Positions 1 to 11,294 of a stretch of 46,769 nucleotides of DNA are shown piece by piece. Source of the stretch: Candidatus Saccharimonadota bacterium (GTDB lineage Bacteria; Patescibacteriota; Saccharimonadia; Saccharimonadales; 2-12-FULL-41-12); contig JALHOM010000010.1 of the NCBI GenBank assembly GCA_022842995.1, forward strand, positions 1-46,769, written 5' to 3'. Made by a program: the position numbers and the translations under genes. The stretch's first letter is position 1. Each line of letters opens with the position of its first letter. The notes under the pieces are model-generated. The model searched no databases. It was not told where the DNA came from and saw only the letters and a program-made list of their open reading frames with translations.

Positions 1-13
1 GCTCTTCCGATCT
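1..13. other. Residual Illumina adapter sequence (GCTCTTCCGATCT)
   Basis: Exact match to the reverse complement of AGATCGGAAGAGC, located at the first base of the window. Confidence 0.93.
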
Positions 14-3000
14 CATTTATAATTACGCTTTCGATAAAAGCGCCAACTTTTCTCAACAAGAGTTGATAGAGACCGTTGCGAAAGACCCAGAATTTATAAA
101 ATATTTCGGCGAGAATATTCAATCCCTCAATACTCTCGACACTGACTCGGACGGTACGCCAGATTATCGTGATTCCGACGATGATAACGATGGCATAAAA
201 GATAAAGACGATACCGACGATGATAACGACGGCGTCGCTGATTCTTCTGACCCAAGTGCAGCTATAGTCGGGCTGGTGGCAGCGTCTCAAAATTCGGTAA
301 CTGATGGGCCTCTCGCTCAGGGTGCTGACGGCGAAGACGGCGAAGACGGGCTTGATGGCCGCGATGGTGTCGACGGCGAAGATGGCCTCGACGGAACCGG
401 CACGGATGGGACTGACGGCAGTGGTGGATCTAATGGTACTGATGGCACTGGCGGTACGGACGGAAATAACGGCGGTGACGGGTCCAATGGTAATGACGGC
501 AACAATGGTCTCGTGGGTCCAGCTGGACCTGCTGGAGCTGCCGGACCGAAGGGCGACAAGGGCGACAGAGGTGATACCGGAGCAACGGGCGCAACCGGCG
601 CTACCGGAACGGTCGGTGTCGTCACCGACGACGGCGTTGTTCAAACAACCCTGACTGGCGCTGATTTGAATATCCAACTTCTTCTTGCTGCTGGCTCTGG
701 TCTCGAGAAATCAGGCGCTGGGCTCAGCCTGACGCGAACCTGTGCCACCAACGAAGTTTTGAAATGGGACGGCGCTGAATGGAACTGTGCTTCAGATGAC
801 GGCGGAATTTCTTATACTGCTGGCAGTGGCATAACAATTGCTTCTGGCGTGATTTCATCTGTTTTAGGCACGGCTATCGAAACTGGTGAGCTAGCTGATG
901 ACGCCGTAACCAGCGTTAAACTGGCTGATGGCTCGGTGGTGACCAGCAAAATCGTGGACGACGCAGTTCTCACGGCCAAGATTGCCGACGGCAACGTAAC
1001 GACTGGTAAACTGGCTGATGCTTCCGTTGCAACAGCTAAGCTAATAGATAGCGCGGTTACTTTCGGTAAAATTCAAAACCTCACTGCCAATAGCCTCTTT
1101 GGTAACCCGACTGGTTCTGCTGCGGCAGGCACAAACGTAACCATTGGTCCTGGACTCACCTTTAATGCTGGCGCACTCGAAAACGCCGGTATTTTAGCCG
1201 TTGGCGTGAGCGGGCCTTTGCAGTCAACTGGTGGCCAAAGCCCTACGCTGTCATTTGCTCAAGCAACCGGCTTAGTGGATGGCTATTTAGGCGCGACAGA
1301 CTTCGCTACGTTTGCCGCTAAAGAAAACGCTCTTACTTTTAATGGTAATGGCGCTTTTGCACGCAGTGGAAATGTGATCAACGCGACAACTTGTGCATCA
1401 AACGAAATACTTAAGTGGAACGGCTCGGCGTGGGCTTGTGCAAATGATAATAACGGCGCAGCTACGGCGGGCGACCTTACTTCGGCAACATCGGGCATAA
1501 CTATTACGAATGGCGGCAACGCTGTTCTCGGTAGTGGTACTTCAATTGCGATTGCCACAGCAAATGGTAGCGCAAATGGTCTTTTGAGTTCTGTTGACTG
1601 GAACACCTTTGATGCTAAGGAAGACGCCCTCACCTTTACCGGCAATGGTTTATTTAGCCGAGTTGGCAACACGATTAGCTCGACGACTTGTAGCAATAAC
1701 CAGATCGTTAGATCAAACGGCGTCAGCTGGGTGTGCTCAAACGATACAGATACCACATATGCTGCCGGTACTGGCTTGTCTTTGGCTGGAAATACCTTTA
1801 ACAACACCGGGATTTTGAGCGTGGCCGTTTCTGGTCCTTTGCAGGCGACCGGTGGCCAAAACCCAACATTTAGCATTGTTCAAGCAACGGGCTTAGTCGA
1901 CGGATACTTGAGTGCTACTGATTTTGCCAGTTTTGCGGCTAAGCAGGCAGCCCTACCTACAGGACTCTCCACGCAGTATCTTAAGGGAGATCTAACTCTT
2001 GGCACGCTTGACACGAGCGAGGTCGCCGAAAACGGTAATCTATACTTTACCAACGGACGTGCCGATGGTCGGATTACTATTCAAAAAGGCGCAGCAAATG
2101 GTCTTGCCACGCTTGATGGTACCGGCAAAATCCCAACCAGTCAGCTCCCTGCCCTGGCCATCACCAATACCTTTGTTGTGGCTGACCAGACAGCAATGTT
2201 GGCATTGACGGCTAACCAAGGTGATATCGCCGTTCGTACCGACACATCAGAAACCTATGTTTTGAGCGCAACACCAGCCAGTGTTCTCGGCAACTGGCAG
2301 GAACTGCTAACCCCTACCTCCCCTGTTTTGTCGGTGAATGGTCAAACAGGTGCTATCACGCTTACCTCGTCTAATATTACTGAAGGCAGCAATTTGTACT
2401 TCACTGATGCTCGAGCCCGTGGTGCGCTGAGCGTCACTGGCCCTCTGACATACAACAGCGGTACGGGTGTTCTTGGCATCGATCAGGCTAACACAAGTAC
2501 CGGTGGGTTCTTGGCATCGGCCGACTGGAACGCTTTTAACGCGAAAGAAAACGCCTTAACATTCAACGGTCGCGGCATCTTTACTCGTGCTGGTAATGCA
2601 GTCACTGCCGTAGCTTGTTCTACTGGAGAGACGTTGAAATATGACGGCACAACCTGGAACTGTTCTGCCGATTCTAATACGACTTATTCGGCCGGAACTG
2701 GCCTTTCTTTGGCTGGCACGACATTTAATTTGTCGGACACGAGCGTTTCTGCAGGCACGTTTGGTACTGCGGCTTCCGTGCCAGTATTTACGGTTGACGC
2801 TCAAGGTCGCCTGACCGGTGTTACGAACACCGCTATTTCTGGTCTTACCACTTCAAACCTTAGCGGTACGGCTGGTATCACGAATGCACAACTTGCTAAC
2901 CCAGGCATAACGTTTGCTCTTGGAACTTCTGGTGTGGATGCTAACTGGGGCGTATCTACGGTAAACCTTGGCGGCACGGCTACACTTAATATCCCGGATG

Positions 3001-6000
3001 CTAGTGCGTCTGCTCGAGGTCTCATCAATACGGGAGCGCAAACCATTGCCGGTAATAAAACTCTTTCTGGTAACACCAATTTAAGTGGTACCCTAGCGCT
3101 CAATAGAGGTGCAGATTATTCCAATGTTGGCTCAACAAACGATGTTAACTTCGGTAACACTTCCCTCGTTCGTCTGACGGGTGCTTCTGCGCAGACAATC
3201 ACCGGTATCGCTGGTGGCACTGACGGCAGGCTCTTAACCATTATTAATGCTGCATCTCAAGCTGCTACCATCTCTAATGAATCCGTAAGCTCAACCGACG
3301 TTAACCGTATAAGAACTGGCACCGGCGCTGACTTGAATTTAGCTGCTGACGCTTCCCTATCGCTTGTTTATGACTCTGGTGCTTCACGCTGGCGCGTTGT
3401 TGGCGGCACGGGTGGCTCTGGTGGTGGTTACAGCTCACTCGACATCGCTAACGATGCAGATGGCGGCGCTATCGGCACGGCTGTAGGTACGGTAGACACC
3501 TATACTAACTTCAACATGGCTCAAACGACTGCGTCTCAAACCTTTACTATCCCAAGCCCGACAAACACAACGACTACCCGGGGTAAGATCATAACTATCA
3601 ATAATACGGGTTCTGCAAACTTCACAATCGGTGGAATAACGATACCTGCTGGATCATACGGCTCGGCATTCGTGTGGAATGGTACTGTGTGGAACCCAAT
3701 TAATGCAGCCAGCAATGTGGCATTCAACAGCGTTCGAGCCGACATTACTTCTGGACAAACAACAGCATCGACGACTTCGGTAGACGTAACTGGTGGGTCA
3801 TTTACGATTTCGAGTGCTGGTTTGTATGAACTTTCGTATTCAGTTCCTTTCGCAGGTTCGACTGCCGGAGTGCCTGCTACATTTGAAATTACAGACAGTT
3901 CCAATGCGGTCGTTGCAAATACTACGGTACGTGCAACTTCTAGCAATGCTGGCGTGCGCGTAGGTACGGCAAATGTTGGCGACGTAAATACTGCTAACGG
4001 ATGTGCGTCCAGCGGAGCAATAATTTCATGTTCTAATACCAGCGGTGTCGGAAATAATCGCTATACGGTTAACTATGCCGACCTTGGCTACGCACCAATT
4101 GTTGTTGCACAGTACCGTGATGCGGTGAATACGGGAACGATTTCTAACGACATGAGCATAATGCCTGTAGTCGGCACTCCGACAAACACGTCAGCCCAAT
4201 TCTTCCTCGAGGAGTCAGCTTCTAATGGGCAAAACGTAACAATCAATATTCTGCTTATCGATCCCACAGCAACCGACGTTTCAAGGGCAGTACTAACACC
4301 TGTCACGACAAATCTTGCGGCGGGAACATACAAGTTGCGCGTTAAGTCTGGTAATGCTGCAAGTACCATTACTGTTTACAATAACACTACTCAAGGTGCT
4401 GGCTTTGTTACTGCCTCGCAAGTTGGCGGTAACGTCCCTGCTATAGGGCAGATCACTAACTTTATAAATGCGCGCAGTACTTCTGGAAACAGCGGGGCAT
4501 CTGGCACAATTACATTTGCTGGTGGGGACATAGTAGCCAATAATGGATTTAGCCTAGCTAGCAACGCATTTACAGCTACATCGAGCGGTACATATCGTGT
4601 CCGCCTCGAAGTACAGGTTACATCGGCTAGCGGTAACTTTGAGTCGGTTAACCTTCAGCTTCGCAGGAATGGTTCGGCAGTGTTTACGACGCCGACAACA
4701 AACGTGGCAGAAATTGATGGCTATGGCGCTTTTGGTGTTCCGCATTCAATCGACCAAGTCATAACACTAAGTGCCGGTGATAATGTGTCCTTCGCTTGGG
4801 GCGGCAGTGGCGGAAGTAAGGTCATTGGCCTCAAGGATCTTAATATTACCCAACTGGGCTCTTCAGCCTTTACGACCGTGTCTATGAGCGCCCTTTCGGC
4901 TGCCCTCGCCAATAACTCACTCGACAACGCCGCATTCGCCCAAACCTGGAACTGGAACTCCTTAACTACCGGCACAGGACTAACGTCTAACGCGAATGCC
5001 CTCACCAGCGGTATCCTCCAGCAACTCGCCACCAGCTCTACAGCCTTCACCGGTTCCCTCTTAAATCTTTCGTCAACTGGTAATGCCGTTACCTCCACTG
5101 GCTCTCTTGCCAAGCTCGACATTGTCGGCTCGTCTAATGCGGCTAAAGGCCTTCAGATAAATAATGCTGGTACTGGCGACGGCATAAATGTTGCTTCAAC
5201 AGGAGCTGGATTTGCACTCAAGACATCTGGTGCGGTAGCCTTTGCCGCTGGGACGAACTTTGCAAGTACGGCAACCGCGCACAACGCAGCCTTTGGCAAT
5301 ACGTCGCTTATTCGAATCACCGGCTCGACAGCTATGAACCTCACGGGTATTAAGTCTGCCGATGGCACCGACCATACTACGCCGGCTAACGAAGATGGTC
5401 GACTGCTCACCATCCTAAATACCAGTAGTGCAATCACGACTATCGCAAATAACAACTCTGGTTCAGTTGCGGCTAACCGGATCATTACGGGCACAGGTGC
5501 TGATCTGTCGCTTGCAGCTGGTGCTGCTATCCAAATGGTATACGACTCAACTAGCACTGCTACTGGGGGTACGGGCTCTTGGCGTGTTATTGGTGGCACC
5601 GGTGGTTCAGGTGGTAGCTCATTCTCATCAAGTACTATTACTTCCAACTTCCCGACGGGTGGTGCTATCGGCACTGCAGCCGCTACGGTCGATGCTTTCA
5701 CCTCGTTTATCCTCTCCGGCCAGACAACAGCCGGTCAAGCACTCAGCTTGCCAAGCCCAACAGTCACTACAGCAGGAAGAATTGTCACGGTTACGAATAC
5801 ATCAACAGCAAGCTTCACTATGTACACGACGCAGCTTTCAGCAAGCAGTCCATCAGCAAGCTTTATCTGGAATGGCTCATCTTGGAACCCGATTGGTACG
5901 AGCTCTAATGTGGCGAGTGAGTTTGGAGAAGTTGTTCTAGGGTCAAACATGGCTTTGACCACTGGTACCTTGACGACAGTTGTGTCTACGCCAGTCTTGC

Positions 6001-9000
6001 CGGCAGGTACCTGGAAAATCGAAGCGCAGGTCGCCGTTAGCACGGACACGAATGCTCAAACTTTTGCAGCGGGAATTTATAGCTCAGATAACCTAACAAC
6101 TAATATTTCAGCTGCAGCTCAACTGGTCTACGCGGGAGGCCCGTCGAGTGGTACCAGCACAAATTGGAGTACATTTGTCGTAAGTGATGGAACGAAGAGC
6201 TACCTATTGCGTGTACGAGAAAACAACACCAACGCTACCGTACTAGGCGCTCAAGACATTGGAGCGGTAAACACGGGTGCCGTTACCAAGCTTGTATATA
6301 CCAAAGTCTCGGGCAACGCTGCAGTGACGGGCCAGAGTGTAGACTATGTAAGTAGAGAAACTTCTGCCGGAACAACCTATGCTGCAAATGCGACAGTAGC
6401 CTACGGCACAGCAATTAGCGGTAACATTCCTTATAACACCACTCTTAACCAGAACTTTACTGGTCCTGCAGGTACATTCAGACTCACAGCAGGCAAGACG
6501 TATCAGTTGACATCCTTCAACAGGATAATCACTGGGACAAACTCTAGCTACTTCTGGTACAACAATACCGCCACAGCCCCTATACCTGGTGTTCATTCAA
6601 TTGCTAGAAACACAGATGCACAACCTGCAGCAATTTCGATATTCACACCTACTGTTGATACTGTTGTCTCGGTACGAAACGGCTCTTCTTCTGCAGAATA
6701 CCAATATGGCTATGCAGATATCGTCCAAATAGGTTCAACAGCCTTTACAACTGTATCCATGAGTACGCTCAGCGCGGCCCTCGCAAGTAACGCTCTCGAC
6801 AACACTAACTACACACAAACCTGGGATTGGTCTACGCTTAGCACAGGCACTGGACTTACGTCTAACGCGAATGCTTTGACCTCTGGTATCTTGCAGCAAC
6901 TCGCCACCAGCTCAACAGCCTTCACCGGTTCCCTTCTGAACCTTTCGTCAACTGGTAATGCCGTTACGTCAACTGGTTCTTTGGCCAAACTTGACATAGT
7001 AGGTTCGACTAACGCCGCAAAAGGTCTGCAGATAAACAACGCAGGTACTGGCGATGGCATAAACATTGCTTCGACCGGCACAGGACTTGGTGCTAACATC
7101 GGTGGTGCGGTAGCCTTCCGCTCTGGTACTACCTATACAACCCCAGGCTCTGCGAACGACGTCGTACTGAGCAATGCGAGCTTTGTGCGGCTTGACACTT
7201 CTGGCGCGGCACAGACTCTGACCGGTATCGCTGGTGGAGTAGACGGTAAGCTACTGACACTCACTAACGCAGATGCTACTTTGGCGGTTACGCTCGTTAA
7301 TCAGTCCACAAGCTCTGCTCCAGCGAATAGAATCGTTACCGGCACGGGTACTGATCTGACAATTGTGGCTGGCGCATCTGTTAACCTTATCTATGACGCA
7401 ACCGATAGTCGCTGGCGTGTTGTCGGTGGTACCGGTGGTTCTGGCGGTGGCTTCAGCTCCCTCGACATCGCTAACGATGCAGACGGTGGCAATATAGGGA
7501 CTGCGGCTGCGACTGTAGACCAATTTACTAACTTCAACATGGCTCAGACTACAGCATCTCAAACCTTCACCATCCCTAGCCCAACCAACACAACAAGCAC
7601 ACGAGGCAAGATCATTACTGTCAACAACACAGGTTCGGCTAACTTCACCATAGGTGGGATAACAGTACCTGCCGGTAGCTATGGCTCGGCCTTTGTATGG
7701 AATGGCACGGTGTGGAATCCTTTGAATGCGGCGAGCAATGTGGCTGCAAGCTATGCCCAGATCAATCGAACGGCGTCTCAGACTACAGACTGCTCTGGTG
7801 GCGCGCTCGGTGTAAATGATCGTGTCTGCTTTAGTAACGTGGCGGCAACAACAGGTACAGATATAACCGTTGACTTAGCAGCTGACGCGAACCAAGGTCG
7901 CGTACTGCTTAAAGCCGGCAAAACATATCGACTGTTTGGTTCTGTCGGAGCATTAAGCGCTAACGGTGGGGCAGATAATTACGTTTCATTTGCATGGTAT
8001 AACATTACAGCGGGCGCAGAAGTAACAGGTGGTTCAAGAGGTTCAGTAGAGGGCTCTACAGAAGCAAGTGCTGACGCATTACAGTCATACGCAGAAGCCA
8101 TCATTACACCGTCCACAGATACGTATGTTGAGCTAAGAATTCTAGCACTTGGAGGTAATACAACATCTATTGGATCGGCCAATTACGGATTACCTCGGGC
8201 ATATGTTGAGGTTGTTTCAGGCAACGCGCCAGTTGTTGGGCAGAGTGTGGACTTTGCACAGTTCAGATTAGCAGCAAACACAACTGCCTATTCTGCTAAC
8301 GCTAACATTCCTCAAGGAACCACTGTAACAACTACTGCAGGTAATATCCCTGTCACCTCAGCAGGACTTATCACCCTGACCGCTGGAAAGACATACAGAT
8401 TTGATACTCAGATAGCTCTTAGTAATGCTGGGTCAAATGCGTACCTCTATTACGGGCTTTTTGATACCAATGATGTAAGGATACCAAACTCTCCAACGGG
8501 TGTGGCTGCATCAACAGAGCTGGGTCTTTCTGGTATATCTTCTGCCCCTAGTTTTGGATTTGTGTACACACCAACCACTAACCAAACAGTTAAGTTCCGC
8601 ACGGATGGTGTAGGGGGAAGCCCAATCATTAACAGTGGCAATACTTACTTCACTGTTACTCAGCTTGGTTCAAGCTCAGTGACATCACTAGATATTGCCG
8701 GAGAGTATGGAGAAGTAAGGTTGCCTTCCACAGTAAACATTACAGGAGGTAATACAACACCAGCGACGGCTATAGACGTAATGTCGTTCACACTGCCAAG
8801 TGCGGGGGTGTGGAAGGTGACATACATAGCAAGCGTAAGCAATAATGCAGGTGGAAGTAACCCAACCGTAGGCATCTTTGATAGTACCAATGCCTTTATT
8901 GCGAACTCAAATATTCTTGGTACATTTACTAATACTGGAGGATCAACTGTCGTAAACACTTCTACTGGAGTTACGTTCGTTACTACTAGCGGTCCAGCTG

Positions 9001-10736
9001 TGTACAGAATGCGAGCATGGTCCGGTAACGGTACTGGTGTTATAACTGGTTCAACAGGCTCTAACCAAGACTTAACTAAAGTAGTCTACGAAAAAATCTC
9101 TGGCTTCAGGCCAACAATAGGTCAAAGCGTAGAAGCAGCAACATTCAACTTAGGTTCAAACTGGTCTAATAGCACTGGAAACTTTGTAAACACTTGGCAA
9201 ACAGCGGCTGCAACTGGTACAACGACAATAACGTCCAGCGGTACAAACTTCGTTATTCCTGCAGGTAAAGCATTTACTGCTAATCTTTCGCTTGTGTCTC
9301 AGTCTGGTGTTCATTCAACTTTTTCTGTACGTGATGTTACAGGGGGGGGTCCTGGGGTACAACTTGGTTCGGGTTTGGCAATCGGAATGAGTGAAGGACC
9401 AAACTGGAGCTCTAGTTCGGCCCAGGCAGTGTACATACCGGCCAGCGGTACAGCACGTACAATCTCAGTACGCCTAGACGGCGTAAACACAACTAATCCA
9501 ACACTTAATTCTAACTACAGCTCAATAACCTTTACGCAAGCTGGCACAACTGCAATGACTGGTGTTGCAATGTCTTCACTCGCCGCAGCGCTTGCTAGCA
9601 ACGCCCTCGACAATACCAGCTTTGCCCAGACATGGAACTGGTCATCGCTTGCAGCCGGTACATCTGGCCTTACCTTTGGCAACACTGTCGGTGGCACGAC
9701 TCAAAACAACGTCATCACTATTCTTGGTGGTAACAACACGGGCGTGGCAGCATCTCAACTGATCACCTTTAGGCGAACTGACGGCACGGTAATTGGCTCA
9801 GTATCTCAAAACGCTGCCAGCACCGTCGCCTATAACACGACATCTGACCAGCGGCTCAAGTCCGACATAACAGATAGCGAGCTTGGCCTTGATGCCCTGC
9901 TTAAGATCAAAGTTCGTGACTATAGCTACGCCTCCGACCCGACTGGCAAGAAACTCCAAGGTTTTGTAGCCCAGGAACTGGCTGAGGTCTATGGCCAGGC
10001 GGTAACCGTCGGTTCTGACCAGGTTGACGAGAATGGCCTACTCACCAACCCATGGCAAGTCGACTATGGCAAGCTCACCCCTCTACTGGTTAAGGGTATG
10101 CAAGAACTAAACATGAAGATCGAAGCGAACAAGGTTTCGATAGACGGGCAGAACGTTGATGGACTCTCTGATGTAAACAGCAAGCTTGTAAAGATCACCG
10201 AAGGCCTGACCCAAGTTTCTGGTGATGTCGTTGCTATCAACACCGCTCTCGATACTGTTAACAAGCGCCTGGAAGGTCTTGATACTCGTCTAGCCGCCCT
10301 AGAAGGCAAAACTCCAACGACTGTCGAGAAAACGACTACCGTCCAAAATACACCGGTCACGAACGTCACGCAGCAAATCGTCAAAGACACTGCCCAGTAC
10401 GGCAGCGTTAAGATCTTGAAGGGTAAGATCGGTGTTAAGGTGACCTTTACGACCGCCTACAAGACCGCTCCTGCCGTCTTCATAACACCTCTTAGCGGTG
10501 CTGAATACACGCTTGAGACGGTCAGTACAACTGAGTTCGTGATCAAGCTAAAAGAGCCAGCTACGGCTGACCAAGGCTTTAACTGGATGGCTGCCGAGTA
10601 CGAGCCAGGCACAAACAGTGGTGGCGACCAGATCGACGCCCCGGTTGTCCCCGTCCCGGCTATTTCTACGAGCGCACCAGCCCAAGCGCAACCAGAAAAC
10701 CAGAACGAAAACACGCCTACTAACAGTGGCCAATAA
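14..10736 (+). CDS. Giant secreted modular adhesin / tail-fibre-like protein, 5' truncated: TSP3-like Asp repeats, collagen-like repeats, tail-fibre modules, C-terminal peptidase S74 domain
   Basis: The frame stays open from base 1 to the TTG used at 63 (..IYNYAFDKSANFSQQELIETVAKD..), so the listed start is artificial. Motifs: DTDSDGTPDYRDSDDDNDG; GPAGPAGAAGPKGDKGDRGDTGATGATG; TTSDQRLKSDI...GFVAQELAEVYG (S74); C-terminal coiled coil. Confidence 0.9.
3130..3723 (+). repeat. Scaffold module A copy 1 in the giant protein (..VRLTGASAQTITGIAGG..WRVVGGTGGSGGG..FVWNGTVWNPINAASNVA)
   Basis: Near-identical protein sequence recurs around 5270-5916 and 7140-7745. Confidence 0.85.
4853..5206 (+). repeat. 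Scaffold module B copy 1 (..TTVSMSALSAALANNSLDN..LAKLDIVGS..)
   Basis: Shares the identical string LTSNANALTSGILQQLATSSTAFTGSLLNLSSTGNAVTSTGSLAKLDIVGS with 6731-7085. Confidence 0.88.
5270..5916 (+). repeat. Scaffold module A copy 2 (more diverged)
   Basis: WRVIGGTGGSGGSS..GGAIGTAAATVDAFTSF..FIWNGSSWNPIGTSSNVA. Confidence 0.75.
6731..7085 (+). repeat. Scaffold module B copy 2
   Basis: See module B copy 1; a partial third copy lies near 9544-9660 (TGVAMSSLAAALASNALDNTSFAQTWNWSSL). Confidence 0.88.
7140..7745 (+). repeat. Scaffold module A copy 3
   Basis: WRVVGGTGGSGGGFSSLDIANDADGG..NFNMAQTTASQTFTIPSPTNTTSTRGKIIT..FVWNGTVWNPLNAASNVA, nearly identical to copy 1. Confidence 0.85.
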
Positions 10737-10786
10737 CGAGCAGTATTTGCTATAATTAATCAAAGTAAATAAGTGAGGGAGATTGA

Positions 10787-11281
10787 TTGAGCATGAGCGA
10801 TTCTGATGAGCTTGATTCAAAAAAAGACAGTGCAGTAGAAGAAACTAAGAAGTCTAAGAAAAAGCGGGTTAAGGCGCCAAAAGGCAAAGCACTTGTTGTG
10901 CTGTTGATCGTAGCTTTGATCGGCGTCGCTGGGTTTATGACCTTTAAATATATGGACCTTAAGCAGAATCCAAATAAGGTTACTGAAGCCGAGCAAAAAT
11001 CACTAATTCAAAAAGTGGGTAAACTCATGAAGTTGCCTGACGGCGAACAGCCTTCTATTGCCACGGTCAGCGACAAAGAAAAGCTCAAGGACCAAGCCTT
11101 CTTCTCTAAGGCCGAAAATGGCGACACGTTGCTTATCTATACAACTGCAAAACAAGCTATTTTATACCGAGAAAAGGATAATCAGATTATCCAGGTAGCG
11201 CCGATTGCTATCGACACAACCACCGGTGGCACTACGCAGGGGACTACCCCTGCCCCAGCTCCAGAGCAAAAAACCGAGTAA
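10787..11281 (+). CDS. Hypothetical single-TM protein
   Basis: Lys-rich N-terminus then TM helix (ALVVLLIVALIGVAGFMTFKYM); GAGGGA SD-like sequence just upstream; TGCTATAAT extended -10 near 10748-10756. ATG at 10793 is an alternative start. Confidence 0.75.
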   Translation: MSMSDSDELDSKKDSAVEETKKSKKKRVKAPKGKALVVLLIVALIGVAGFMTFKYMDLKQNPNKVTEAEQKSLIQKVGKLMKLPDGEQPSIATVSDKEKLKDQAFFSKAENGDTLLIYTTAKQAILYREKDNQIIQVAPIAIDTTTGGTTQGTTPAPAPEQKTE

Positions 11282-11294
11282 CTTTTACGGAGGC

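Noticed and set aside
304-654. ORFs antisense or frame-shifted to the collagen-like region (304..654 +, 317..625 -) and other ORFs overlapping the giant gene
   Set aside because: Low-complexity mirror translations of Gly-X-Y codons and other by-products of a long GC-moderate ORF. They overlap a much better-supported gene and have no SD or promoter.
3130-7745. Long internal repeats considered as CRISPR or mobile-element repeats
   Set aside because: They lie in frame within one ORF, are protein-level repeats with synonymous divergence, and show no spacer periodicity or inverted termini.
63-10736. Interpretation of the giant ORF as proof of a prophage
   Set aside because: S74 and tail-fibre motifs occur, but no capsid, terminase, portal or integrase genes are nearby. 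The upstream side is missing, so this remains open rather than supported.
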